DNA of 9,019 nucleotides from Bacteroidales bacterium UBA6366 (GCA_002438845.1 DJRG01000098.1:1-9019); one strand, 5' to 3'; positions 1 through 8,725 are shown, counted from the first letter of the stretch. Notes: generated by a model not told the origin, from the sequence alone. Translations and numbers: made by a program.

Positions 1-13
1 CTTTTTAAAGCAG

Positions 14-21
14 TATCTTTG
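14..21 (+). promoter_or_regulatory. Bacteroidota-type -7 promoter element upstream of tamB
   Basis: TATCTTTG matches the Bacteroidota primary-sigma -7 consensus TAnnTTTG at every fixed position. It lies about 40 bases before the start of the TamB-like gene, so transcription would begin near 27-32 and leave a leader of roughly 30 bases. The -33 TTTG element should lie about 20 bases further left, outside the window, so only half of the promoter can be judged. The frame of the downstream gene is closed by adjacent TGA and TAA codons at 25-30, which fits the gene starting right of this box. Confidence 0.55.
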
Positions 22-60
22 TTGTGATAAGCCACGGGCGCAGACCGCTCTGGCCGAAAG

Positions 61-3000
61 TTGTTGAAAAAGGCTCTAAAGATATTCCGGGGAATCATCG
101 TGGCGCTGGCGGCGCTGCTGTTCGCCTGCTGGATTCTGCTTCAGACTCCGGCGGTTCAGACTTTCATGGCGCGGAAGGTGGTACAGTCCTTGGAAAACGT
201 TCTGAACGGACGGATTGAATTCTCAAGAATCCACATCAAGCCGTTCACAGCCTTGGTCCTCAAGGATGTCGCGGTCCTGGACGACAAGCCGGTGACCGAT
301 TGGGAAGGCAACGGTCTGGACACCATAGCAAGAGCGAAGTCAATCGTCACCACGTTTTCTCTCAAAGGATTAAGGAACGACGGAGCGATCCACATCAAAA
401 GGTTGAGCGTCAAGGACGGAGCCTTCGTGCTGGCTACGGACGGACGGGGAAGCAACATCGGAAGGCTTGTCAAAAAACCGGAGGAACAAAAGGAGAAAAA
501 GCCGTTTTCCCTAAAGCTTGACGCGGACAGGGTGCAGATCAAGGATTTCCGGTTCCGGCTTGTCAACAAGACAAGCGAAAGCCCACTGCGGGACTATGGC
601 ATAGACTGGAAGAACCTTGACATCGCAGTCCAGAACCTTATGGCTCACGACATTTCGTTCAAAGACGGAAGCATCGTCGGCTCAGTGGAGAATCTCCGGT
701 TCGGCGAGAGGAGCGGCTACAAGGTTCAGGAGCTGTCCGGAAAGGTTACCATCGAAAAGGGCAGAACCTTGGTCGAGAACCTTCACCTTCAGGACAGATG
801 GTCCGACATCAGCATGAATGAATATGCCATGGAATATTCCGGCATGGCATCCTTCTCCAACTACATGGACGAGGTCCTGATGACAGGCGAGATACTGGAC
901 AGCAGGATCGACATGAAAAGCATCTCGTACTTCGCTCCGTCTCTGCGCAGGATGAAATCCATTGTCAATCTCAGGGAAGCGGAGGTCAAGGGACCGGTAA
1001 AAGACCTGTCCATAAAGAATTTCAACTTCTCCGAATCCTACAGCGGAGTCTCAGGCACGTTGGACGGAAGGCTTTCCGGACTTCCAGACATAGACAGGAT
1101 GACGATGGACTTCCGGTTGGGCGCCCTCGGATTCACGACCAAAGGGCTCGGACAATTCATCAGAGGATTCGCTCCCAGCGCGGCTGTGGACTTGTCAGGA
1201 TTCGCTTCAGGGACACGGTTCCATTTCTCAGGCGGCGCCAAAGGCACATTGAACAGACTCCAGGCCAAAGGCGATGTCACCTCGGCGCTTGGCTCACTTA
1301 AGGCCGACGTAAGCGTGAGGGACCTGATTGAGAAAGGGAAGGCCATCGGGCTTGGGGGAAACATCTCGGCCAGAAATCTGAATGTCGGCCGCCTCGCAGG
1401 GATCAAGCAGATCGGAGAGACATCGTTGCGAGGAGTGATGGACGTGTCCCTCGGCAAAGGCCAGACAAGCCTGAAGATAGACACTCTGTCCGTGGAGAAA
1501 CTGTCAGCCCTCGGCTACGAGTACTCCAACATCAACGCCGCGGGGACATATTCAGACAACGCCTTTGACGGCAGGATCGTATGCAGTGATCCGAATCTGA
1601 ATTTCTTGTTCCAGGGCCTGTTCACACTTTCAGACAAGACCCGCAACGGACTCTATAAATTCTTCGCGTCAATCGGTTACGCCGACCTTCATGCCCTGAG
1701 GCTGGACAAGCGGGAGAACTCCAAGATCTCCGGCAGGATCAACGCCAACTACATGAACATCAGCCGGGGAGATCTGATCGGCGACCTGGACATCCTTGGG
1801 CTGACCCTTGAGAACGACAACGGTTGGCACGAAATCGGGGACATCTGCGTGAAATCCCACTCCAACAACAATGTCAACAGGATCAACATCACCTCCAGCT
1901 TCATCAGCGGCAGCTACGTGGGCACAAAACCGTTCACGGGCCTGATCAAGGACGCGCAAGGGTTGACAGTGCAAAGGGAGTTGCCCGCGCTGTACAATGG
2001 CAAGCTCCAGGAATGGAAAGGTGATGAATATGACCTCCGCCTAGACGTCAGTGACGCCAGGGACATCCTTTCGTTCCTGAAACCCGGGCTTTACATCGCC
2101 CAAGGCACGAAAGTCCGCATGAACATCGCCAAAGACGGAAATATGACGGCGTCCGTCAAGTCTCCAAGAGTGGCGCTCGGTAAGAATTTCCTCAAGGACG
2201 TTGACCTGAGCCTTGACAACCGGGACAGCAGCCTCAACGTCACCATGTCAAGTTCAGCCACCTCGGTGTCTGGCCTTAATCTTCGGAGTGACAATCTTAT
2301 GCTCTATGCCAAAGACAACGGGTTCGGAGCCGGTTTCACCTATGACAACGGCACCGAACCCGCCAACAAGGGCGAGATCTATCTTTCCGGGAGACTCGGC
2401 CGTTCCGAGGACGGGGAACTTACGGTCCACGCCAAGACCCTCCCGTCCTTCATCTGGTATGATGACGCCGCATGGAATGTGTCCGAGTCCGCCATCAGCC
2501 TGGACGGCGGCGATGTCAGGATCGACAACCTGAGCGCGCGATGCGCGAACCAGTCCATCAAGGTCAACGGAGGGTATTCATCAACCCGGAATGACACACT
2601 GTCCGTCAACCTGACTCGGTTTGATTTAGGACTGCTGAACAAACTGCTGGGCGAAAACTTCGGCATCTCCGGCCTGGTCACAGGCAACGCGATCATCTCC
2701 TCACCATGGAAAAGCAACGCAGGTCTGATGATGAGTCTCGTCTCGGACTCGACCGAGGTCGCCGGACAAAGAATGGGGACTCTACAGCTCGCCAGTTCAT
2801 TGGATGAAGGTAAGATGCGTGTGGCTGCGAGAAATGACATCGACGGCAAGAGAACGTTGAACGTCACGGGGGATTATATTCTTAAAGATCGCAGAATTGA
2901 CGCCACCGCTGATTTCGACGGGCTTGACGCCGGCTACCTTGCCCCGGCTCTGGAATCCGTGTTCAGCGAGATGGGCGGATCCATAAGCGGGAGGGTGATG

Positions 3001-4626
3001 GCAAAGGGCACGTTGGACTCTCTGTCCCTGTCGAGCGAAGGCGCCAGGTTCGACGACGTTCTTCTGAAAGTCGGCTTCACCAAGGTGCCGTACTATGTCA
3101 GCGGTCCGTTCTCTGTCACAGACAGTGGGCTGTTCTTCGACGACGTCTCTATAAAAGACAGGTTTGACGGCACAGGAACCATTGCCGGAGGACTCCTGTA
3201 TGACCATCTGAAGAACTTCAGGATGGACACCAGGATCAAGATGCGGGGAATCGAGGCCATAGACATGACCGAAAGCGACAATCAGACATTCTACGGACAC
3301 CTTTTCGCCAGTGGCGATGTCCTGGTCAAAGGACCGTTCGAGTCCATCCTGCTGGATGTGAACGTGAGGACGGACAAGAACGGACGCATTCATATTCCTA
3401 TAGACAACGCCTCGAACGACGGCAAGAACGACCTTCTCACCTTCAAGGAGGCATTCAAGGAAGTCTACATCGATCCTTATGAGGCGATGATGAACAATAT
3501 GTCGGCGAGGGGTGGCAAAGGCAGCGATTTCGGCCTCAAGCTCAGGGTCAACGCCACCCAGGGCACAGAGGCATACGTGGAGATAGACAGGGCGGCCGGC
3601 AATGTGCTCAACGGTCGTGGCCAAGGCACAATCGACATAGAGGTGCGGCCGGCAAGGGACCTGTTCACAATCAACGGAGACTACACCTTGAGGTCCGGTA
3701 ATTTCCATTTCAATGCCATGGACATCGCCAAAAGGGACTTCACGATTTCCGAAGGCAGCACAGTCCGTTTCAACGGGGACGTAATGGACAGCGACTTGAA
3801 TATCAATGGAATATATTCAACCAAGGCTTCAGTGGCGACTTTGATAGCCGACACCACATCGGTCTCGGCGCGCAGGGTCGTGAACTGCGGGATAGGAGTA
3901 TCCGGCAAACTGCGCGAGCCGAAGCTTTCATTCTCGATCGAGGTCCCGGATCTGGATCCGACCACAAAATCCAGGGTGGAGAGCGCCCTCAACACGGAGG
4001 ACAAGGTTCAGAGGCAGTTCCTTTCGCTCCTCATTTCCGGCAGCTTCATGCCTGACGAGCAATCAGGAGTCGTGAACAACACTAACGTGCTCTACTCCAA
4101 CGTGGCTGAAATCATGGCCGGACAGCTGAACAACATCCTTCAGAAACTGGACATTCCGCTTGACCTTGGTCTGAACTACCAGTCAAGCGAAAGCGGCACG
4201 AACATATTCGATGTCGCCGTGTCGACGCAGCTCTTCAACAACAGGGTCATCGTCAACGGCAATGTCGGGAACAGGGAACACACCGGCACATCCTCTTCCG
4301 AGGGCGACGTGGTGGGCAATCTCGACATAGAAATCAAACTTGACAAGTCCGGACAGCTGAGAATGAATCTGTTCTCCCATTCGGCGGATGACTACACGAC
4401 CTATCTGGACAACACGCAGAGGAACGGAGTCGGTATCGCCTATCAAAGGGAATTCAACACATTCAAGGAGTTCTTCCGCAACCTGTTCACCGGCAGGAAA
4501 AAGCGTGAGCAAAGGGCGGCGGCCTACGAAAGCGGGGCCAGAGAGATGAAGAGAATCACCATCAGCGGGGACGGCAGGCGTTCCTCAGGAGGTTCCGATG
4601 GTTCAACGAAAAAAGCAAACGATTAA
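61..4626 (+). CDS. tamB: TamB-like (DUF490/AsmA superfamily) envelope translocation/assembly protein
   Basis: This is a 1,521-residue protein of the TamB family. Relatives are anchored in the inner membrane and extend a long hydrophobic beta-groove across the periplasm, supporting outer-membrane protein assembly and/or phospholipid transport. Seen here: a basic N-terminus followed by one hydrophobic segment (about residues 9-28), then the family-typical LLQTPAVQTF stretch and an AsmA-like start. A very long beta-rich middle follows, with many short alternating strands and few cysteines. The conserved C-terminal TamB domain covers about residues 1160-1470, including GRGQGTIDIEVRP, the VSGKLREPKLSFSIEVPDLDP region, FLSLLISGSF and the closing beta-strands. 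The tail (about 1480-1521) is basic and Ser/Gly-rich. The length is normal for Bacteroidota homologues. No ATG lies upstream, and the first in-frame ATG is codon 36, past the membrane anchor, so a TTG at 61 or 64 must be the start; 64 would give the typical MKKALK opening. mgsA follows after six bases. Family assignment is secure; the exact cargo is unknown. Confidence 0.9.
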   Translation: MLKKALKIFRGIIVALAALLFACWILLQTPAVQTFMARKVVQSLENVLNGRIEFSRIHIKPFTALVLKDVAVLDDKPVTDWEGNGLDTIARAKSIVTTFSLKGLRNDGAIHIKRLSVKDGAFVLATDGRGSNIGRLVKKPEEQKEKKPFSLKLDADRVQIKDFRFRLVNKTSESPLRDYGIDWKNLDIAVQNLMAHDISFKDGSIVGSVENLRFGERSGYKVQELSGKVTIEKGRTLVENLHLQDRWSDISMNEYAMEYSGMASFSNYMDEVLMTGEILDSRIDMKSISYFAPSLRRMKSIVNLREAEVKGPVKDLSIKNFNFSESYSGVSGTLDGRLSGLPDIDRMTMDFRLGALGFTTKGLGQFIRGFAPSAAVDLSGFASGTRFHFSGGAKGTLNRLQAKGDVTSALGSLKADVSVRDLIEKGKAIGLGGNISARNLNVGRLAGIKQIGETSLRGVMDVSLGKGQTSLKIDTLSVEKLSALGYEYSNINAAGTYSDNAFDGRIVCSDPNLNFLFQGLFTLSDKTRNGLYKFFASIGYADLHALRLDKRENSKISGRINANYMNISRGDLIGDLDILGLTLENDNGWHEIGDICVKSHSNNNVNRINITSSFISGSYVGTKPFTGLIKDAQGLTVQRELPALYNGKLQEWKGDEYDLRLDVSDARDILSFLKPGLYIAQGTKVRMNIAKDGNMTASVKSPRVALGKNFLKDVDLSLDNRDSSLNVTMSSSATSVSGLNLRSDNLMLYAKDNGFGAGFTYDNGTEPANKGEIYLSGRLGRSEDGELTVHAKTLPSFIWYDDAAWNVSESAISLDGGDVRIDNLSARCANQSIKVNGGYSSTRNDTLSVNLTRFDLGLLNKLLGENFGISGLVTGNAIISSPWKSNAGLMMSLVSDSTEVAGQRMGTLQLASSLDEGKMRVAARNDIDGKRTLNVTGDYILKDRRIDATADFDGLDAGYLAPALESVFSEMGGSISGRVMAKGTLDSLSLSSEGARFDDVLLKVGFTKVPYYVSGPFSVTDSGLFFDDVSIKDRFDGTGTIAGGLLYDHLKNFRMDTRIKMRGIEAIDMTESDNQTFYGHLFASGDVLVKGPFESILLDVNVRTDKNGRIHIPIDNASNDGKNDLLTFKEAFKEVYIDPYEAMMNNMSARGGKGSDFGLKLRVNATQGTEAYVEIDRAAGNVLNGRGQGTIDIEVRPARDLFTINGDYTLRSGNFHFNAMDIAKRDFTISEGSTVRFNGDVMDSDLNINGIYSTKASVATLIADTTSVSARRVVNCGIGVSGKLREPKLSFSIEVPDLDPTTKSRVESALNTEDKVQRQFLSLLISGSFMPDEQSGVVNNTNVLYSNVAEIMAGQLNNILQKLDIPLDLGLNYQSSESGTNIFDVAVSTQLFNNRVIVNGNVGNREHTGTSSSEGDVVGNLDIEIKLDKSGQLRMNLFSHSADDYTTYLDNTQRNGVGIAYQREFNTFKEFFRNLFTGRKKREQRAAAYESGAREMKRITISGDGRRSSGGSDGSTKKAND

Positions 4627-4632
4627 TCATTA

Positions 4633-5094
4633 ATGAATATGGTAACTAACATCGCATTGGTAGCCCACGATTCCAGAAAGCAGGAATTGTTGGATTGGGT
4701 TCGCTACAACGCTGGTTCGCTCAAGCGTTGTCATCTGTTCTGCACAGGCACCACAGGCCGCCTCGTTTCCGAGGCCTTGACCGAGAAGCTTGGCCCGGAG
4801 GCTCCTTCGATTGTCTGCATGTTGAGCGGTCCGCTTGGTGGCGACTTCGAGATCGGAGCCATGATCGCTGAGGGGAAGATTGACATGCTTGTGTTCTTCT
4901 GTGACAATCTGATCATGCAAGGTCATCAGAACGATGTGATGGGACTGACACGACTTGCCTCCCTGTACAACATTCCGTTCGCCACCAACCGCAGCACAGC
5001 CGACTTCATCATCTCGTCTCCGCTCTACACCAGCGAGGAGTACAAACGCATCATCCCAAGCTGCATCGACTCCTACAAGCATCGCAAATTATAG
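4633..5094 (+). CDS. mgsA: Methylglyoxal synthase
   Basis: This is a complete 153-residue methylglyoxal synthase (EC 4.2.3.3), a cytoplasmic enzyme that converts dihydroxyacetone phosphate to methylglyoxal and phosphate. It opens a bypass of lower glycolysis when sugar phosphates accumulate, and the E. coli enzyme is inhibited by phosphate. The family signatures are present: VAHD (His12, Asp13), the phosphate-binding TGTTG loop (38-42), SGPLGGD with the catalytic Asp71, FFCD with Asp91, and the GHQND segment supplying His98 and Asp101, then ATNRSTADFII. Asp71, Asp91, His98 and Asp101 fall at the same numbers as in the E. coli enzyme. The length is normal and nothing essential is missing. Start: ATG at 4633, with another ATG two codons later (4639) that could also be used. 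Only six bases separate it from the tamB stop and no promoter is visible between them, so co-transcription and perhaps translational coupling are likely. It ends head-on against the GH106-like gene. Confidence 0.97.
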   Translation: MNMVTNIALVAHDSRKQELLDWVRYNAGSLKRCHLFCTGTTGRLVSEALTEKLGPEAPSIVCMLSGPLGGDFEIGAMIAEGKIDMLVFFCDNLIMQGHQNDVMGLTRLASLYNIPFATNRSTADFIISSPLYTSEEYKRIIPSCIDSYKHRKL

Positions 5095-5233
5095 CTCCCG
5101 CCAGGATCGGCGAGTTGGTCTTTCATCTTGAGGAGCGCAACATGGTCAGGGAAATCACAATTGGCCTTTCGTTCTCAATGAAGAACATCGCCGTCATGGA
5201 GTTCCGCTACGCCAAGATGACCATAGACTGGTT
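5095..5233. other. Convergent intergenic gap without a clear terminator
   Basis: This gap of 139 bases separates the 3' ends of mgsA (+) and the glycoside hydrolase (-). The only visible structure is a weak imperfect hairpin at 5095-5114 (CTCCCGCC, loop AGGATC, GGCGAG). It needs bulged cytosines and has no T-run on either strand, so I do not call it an intrinsic terminator. A short frame beginning with ATG at 5142, six bases after an AGGAG, reads 53 codons to 5303 and runs antisense into the hydrolase 3' end. I recognise nothing in its product and do not call it a gene. Confidence 0.5.
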
Positions 5234-8200
5234 CTACCGCTCTCCGAGGAGCCGGACCGGGCCGAGGAGGCCTGACGGGAGGAGTTTGTCGGTGGACTTG
5301 TAGAAGCGGCGGATGGCGGTGACGGGGTGTTTCTCACCCGGTTGGACATCACCGATCATTCTGTTGCGCCAGACGTTGGTCACCTTGATCTCCAGAAGGT
5401 TGTCGCCTTCTTGGAGCAGAGGCTTTATGTCAACGGTTCTGAACGGGGCTTTCCAGAGGATTCCGGCAGGTGTGCCGTTGACGGTGATGTCGGCAATGTT
5501 CTTTACGACTCCAAGGTCTATGAATATCCTTGCGTTGTCTGCCAGCAGGGTGGAATCTATCGCTACCGTGGTCTTATAGACGGCGGTTCCGGAGAAATAC
5601 TTCACCACCGGGTTCTCCTTCCTTGTCCAGGACTCCAGTTCCGTAAATTCTTCATCCGCCGTTCCTCCGTTCTTCTGCTCGAAGTGTACTTGCCATGTGG
5701 AGTCCACTGTCTGAATCACAGCTGCCTCCGATGTTTGGCAGGTCGTTTCTGCTTTTGTGAGTACTGACGCTTCGGTGGTTGGTGAGCCATGGGTCACAAT
5801 CGAGTCAGAAGCGTTGACCATAGCGGAATCCACATCATTTACAAACACTGTGTCCACAGTAAACTCGATCTGCGGCCTGCCGGACAGCACGACAATCCTT
5901 GCGTCCGTTGAATACATCGGAATCGTCACGACCGAACGCCCCTCCCTGGCAACGACCGGGACATCGGAGACTTCACCATTGTCAGGATTGAATATGGCCG
6001 CGAACCTTCCTCCGTTCCTGAAGCTGAACTCCACATCAGCGCTATTCCCGGAGAAGTTTCTCACCCAATAAATCTGTGTGCTGTCCGGAAGACTTCTGTG
6101 TACATATTTAAAGTCCCCGTAACTGTCCGGAGCGTTCGCCGGAGCCTCAGTAGCATCCTCTTGGTCACTGAGCTTGTCGAAGTGACCGGAGCCCACTTGT
6201 GATGTCGCTTCGACAGGCTCAGCGACCAAGACGCTGAAGTCCGGGGCGATCCCGCTTAGTTTAAGACAATCCTCCAATCCTTGGGTAAACACATTCCTCC
6301 TGCGCGAATGCCAGACATCGTCAACAATAGAGGCGAACGCCCTGTCATCAGCCTTGAGTCCAGCGCATTGCCTCGGCTCTTTTCCGCAGATGATGACCCC
6401 CGCGTCAGCGAACTCCTTGATCTTTTTAAGAATATCCAAGGACATCACCTCGCAGTTCCTGTCCAGCCACAGAACCCTGTAACGTGCCCCCGACGGAGCC
6501 ACAAGCGTTCCGTTCTCAACCTTAATCCCGGATCTGAGTACCGTAGGGTTGGCGAAATCGTAGTTGTAGCCGTCCGGGATCCGCGGCAGAGTGCTGAACG
6601 CATCCCCACCGTAGAGCCCTGTGATGTTCAAGTCCTCTCCATAATATAATAATATGTCAGCTACCGAGGTCCCCTGCTGGAGCATCGCGCTCGATCTGGC
6701 AAGATAGTCGGTGAACACTCTGGCATATTCAGCCCATGTCTCATTCCTGTGGAGCCATTGCCCGTAGCGGAACAGCTGAAGCCCCGGAAGATACTTGTCG
6801 TTTGGCTGCGAGGCAGACTCGTGGATCACGAAACGGTTGACTCCGGCACTCAGACCCACATCGGCGATGTACTTCATGTTCTCCGGGCAATATGTGTAGG
6901 CTCTGCCCTCGTCTCCGTTCACGGAGAATGATTCAGCCGCGACAAGAGGCTGTCCGTAGATGTGCGAGACAGAGGCGGATTCCCTGATGTCGCAGATGGC
7001 TGACGGCACGGAAGAGCCTGTCGGGGTGTTCTCCATCCAGAACGCTGCCATCGGAACCGTGGCCTTGATCTTCGGGTCCATTCCGTCCCCGGTGTAGGCC
7101 CGGCCACCCTCGTGGGACTCTGTGTAGCGACCTGAGAGACCATATTCATTGACAATGTCATTGATTCTGTCATAGTTCTCGCAGAACAGTTCGCCGAGCG
7201 TCCTGCGCCAGTCCCAAAGGAAGCGCTCGCTCATCTGGGAACTGCCGATGATCTCCCCCGCGAGGACCGGCAGCCAAGGGATCAGGTCGTAGCCTCTTCT
7301 GGACTTGAATTCCTCGGCAAGTCTTGGTGTCCATGTGTAGGCTCCGGCCTCGTAGCTATCGACAAGAAGGTAGCGGATGCCCTTTTCTCCGAGCATTCCT
7401 CCCGCGGCTTCCTTGTAGAGGTCGACGTAGGTGTGGAAATATCTCATCCAGGCGTCCGGGTCCAGTTTGTCCACTTCCAGCCCGGTCGCTTCCGGTGATG
7501 CCGGGTGGTTGATCTTGCCGGTTATCGACCATCCGAAACGATAGATTCTCCACCTGCCGGCAGGCAGCGAGCATTCAAGTTTTCCGTCAGCGGTCATCTG
7601 ATCTGTGAGGTCGATGATGTCGGAAGTCCTGATAGCGTCTTTTGAATATGGCGTGTGATATTTCCAGAAATCATGGATGATCCCGAAACCGCCAAGCTCT
7701 TGGCTGTGATTGACTTTGGAGACAGTGAATAAATCAAGCGACTGAAGCTTTTCTCCTCTTACTCTGAAGAACAGGGCGCAAGTCTGAGGGATGTCAATGG
7801 TCAGGTACGGCAGCACAGTCGGCTCGATGTCGCAGACTTTTCTCCATTTTTTGCCGTCGTCACTGCATTCTAGAATATTCTTGCAAGCGATCTTGCCGTC
7901 CCTTGGCCTGTCTGACATCGCCATGCTTTTGAGAGTAAGGGCTTTTATGATCTGTGGCTTTCTGAACTCCACTGTGATTTCGCTGTCGCTTTCCTCTATC
8001 CTCTCCGCCAACACTTTCATTGATTTGTCTGAATATGGCAGCCTTACAGCAAGGACGTACAGATCCTTGCCGTAGGGCTTTACCTCGATGCGGTCATTGT
8101 CTGTGTGATAGTCTTGGTAGGGGCCGACGACATTGTACAGTTCAGGGAGTTGGATGGATAGCTTGCCACCTCTGGTGTCCACAGATCTCCATTCAAGTTT

Positions 8201-8701
8201 CTTGACCGCATCCTCGGGCTTCACCCATTTGCCTCCAGTGGAACTCCATCCCGGGGCGCTGGCGATCGTGACATCCATGTCAAGAGAGTCGGCCAGATCC
8301 AGTGCGAACCTGAACGCCTCCTTCCAGCCGTCGCTGAGGTAAGGGAGTTTGACTTTTGCGGCTCTTGGCATGTTGATCCCACCGGCGTCAAACTGGTGGA
8401 ATCCACCGATTCCGGCTCTCTTCATCCACTCTATGTCTTTACGGATGCCTTCCTTTGAGACATTCCCGTCCATCCAGTGCCACCAGACTTGTGGTCTGGC
8501 CGCTTTTGCAGGTGTGGCGAAAGCCTTGGCAAGGTCTGAACTGTCGGCCGTGGTGACCAATGAATATGTCTGCGGGCTGCTCGCCGTGGTGTCTATGCTT
8601 TGCGGGGACTGGAGAGTATCAGTGGATTCCGTGAAACTCTGTGCGGCCATCCCACCTGGCAGAAGCGTCGCCAGTGTGATGAGTGTTATCTTTATGTTCA
8701 T
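5234..8701 (-). CDS. Secreted glycoside hydrolase, GH106-like (putative alpha-L-rhamnosidase)
   Basis: This is a 1,155-residue exported enzyme resembling family GH106, whose characterised members remove alpha-linked L-rhamnose from plant glycans such as rhamnogalacturonan II. Residues 1-20 form a signal peptide (MNIKITLITL... ending GGMAA) with no lipobox cysteine, followed by a Ser/Thr-rich linker. The family hallmark VWWHWMDGN lies at about 72-80, then a barrel with KRAGIGGFHQFD, APGWSSTGG, LLVDSYEAG (Glu451) and LVAAESFS (Glu590). These two glutamates are my candidates for catalytic acid and base; Glu528 is an alternative. Residues 1032-1155 form a galactose-binding-like beta-sandwich (FSGTAVYKT, LWKAPFR, NVWRNRMIGD). 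Start: a longer frame reaches a GTG at 8737, but that lies upstream of the promoter box at 8726-8733, and the signal peptide begins naturally at ATG 8701 (or 8707). Oddities: an embedded repeat pair at residues 824-848 and a Ser/Thr-rich insert before the C-terminal domain. No SusC/SusD neighbours are visible. The sugar specificity is inferred. Confidence 0.85.
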   Translation of the reverse strand: MNIKITLITLATLLPGGMAAQSFTESTDTLQSPQSIDTTASSPQTYSLVTTADSSDLAKAFATPAKAARPQVWWHWMDGNVSKEGIRKDIEWMKRAGIGGFHQFDAGGINMPRAAKVKLPYLSDGWKEAFRFALDLADSLDMDVTIASAPGWSSTGGKWVKPEDAVKKLEWRSVDTRGGKLSIQLPELYNVVGPYQDYHTDNDRIEVKPYGKDLYVLAVRLPYSDKSMKVLAERIEESDSEITVEFRKPQIIKALTLKSMAMSDRPRDGKIACKNILECSDDGKKWRKVCDIEPTVLPYLTIDIPQTCALFFRVRGEKLQSLDLFTVSKVNHSQELGGFGIIHDFWKYHTPYSKDAIRTSDIIDLTDQMTADGKLECSLPAGRWRIYRFGWSITGKINHPASPEATGLEVDKLDPDAWMRYFHTYVDLYKEAAGGMLGEKGIRYLLVDSYEAGAYTWTPRLAEEFKSRRGYDLIPWLPVLAGEIIGSSQMSERFLWDWRRTLGELFCENYDRINDIVNEYGLSGRYTESHEGGRAYTGDGMDPKIKATVPMAAFWMENTPTGSSVPSAICDIRESASVSHIYGQPLVAAESFSVNGDEGRAYTYCPENMKYIADVGLSAGVNRFVIHESASQPNDKYLPGLQLFRYGQWLHRNETWAEYARVFTDYLARSSAMLQQGTSVADILLYYGEDLNITGLYGGDAFSTLPRIPDGYNYDFANPTVLRSGIKVENGTLVAPSGARYRVLWLDRNCEVMSLDILKKIKEFADAGVIICGKEPRQCAGLKADDRAFASIVDDVWHSRRRNVFTQGLEDCLKLSGIAPDFSVLVAEPVEATSQVGSGHFDKLSDQEDATEAPANAPDSYGDFKYVHRSLPDSTQIYWVRNFSGNSADVEFSFRNGGRFAAIFNPDNGEVSDVPVVAREGRSVVTIPMYSTDARIVVLSGRPQIEFTVDTVFVNDVDSAMVNASDSIVTHGSPTTEASVLTKAETTCQTSEAAVIQTVDSTWQVHFEQKNGGTADEEFTELESWTRKENPVVKYFSGTAVYKTTVAIDSTLLADNARIFIDLGVVKNIADITVNGTPAGILWKAPFRTVDIKPLLQEGDNLLEIKVTNVWRNRMIGDVQPGEKHPVTAIRRFYKSTDKLLPSGLLGPVRLLGER
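6160..6230. repeat. Inverted pair of REP-like hairpin repeats inside the hydrolase gene
   Basis: Two 27-base arms (6160-6186, and 6204-6230 in reverse complement) match at 24 of 27 positions and are separated by 17 bases. Each arm is itself a hairpin: a stem of GGTCACT/AGTGACC (6163-6169, 6181-6187) in the first and GTCGCT/AGCGAC (6204-6209, 6221-6226) in the second, both around an 11-base loop core GAGCYTGTCGA. Two of the three differences are the two sides of one stem pair (A-T in one copy, G-C in the other), so pairing is kept. This layout is typical of REP/BIME elements, which are usually intergenic. Here it is read in frame as hydrolase residues 824-848 (VAEPVEAT ... HFDKLSDQ) without a stop codon. 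Confidence 0.8.
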
Positions 8702-8725
8702 ATACATTACAATCTCAAAAACATT

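Noticed and set aside
2797..3708. 303-codon open frame on the minus strand inside the TamB-like gene
   Set aside because: It lies wholly antisense to a confident gene. The composition is His/Val/Cys-rich and without domain features, as expected of a shadow frame in GC-moderate coding DNA.
4630..5082. 150-codon open frame on the minus strand covering mgsA
   Set aside because: It is the exact antisense of a clearly conserved enzyme, and the product has no recognisable features.
5095..5114. Hairpin after mgsA as an intrinsic terminator
   Set aside because: The stem is short and bulged, and no T-run follows on either strand.
5142..5303. 53-codon frame on the plus strand after an AGGAG sequence, opening MVREITIGLS
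   Set aside because: It has a good-looking ribosome site, but its second half runs antisense through the hydrolase 3' end, the product is not recognised, and composition turns Arg/Pro/Ser-rich as in a shadow frame. It could also be a remnant of a lost gene; there is not enough evidence to call it.
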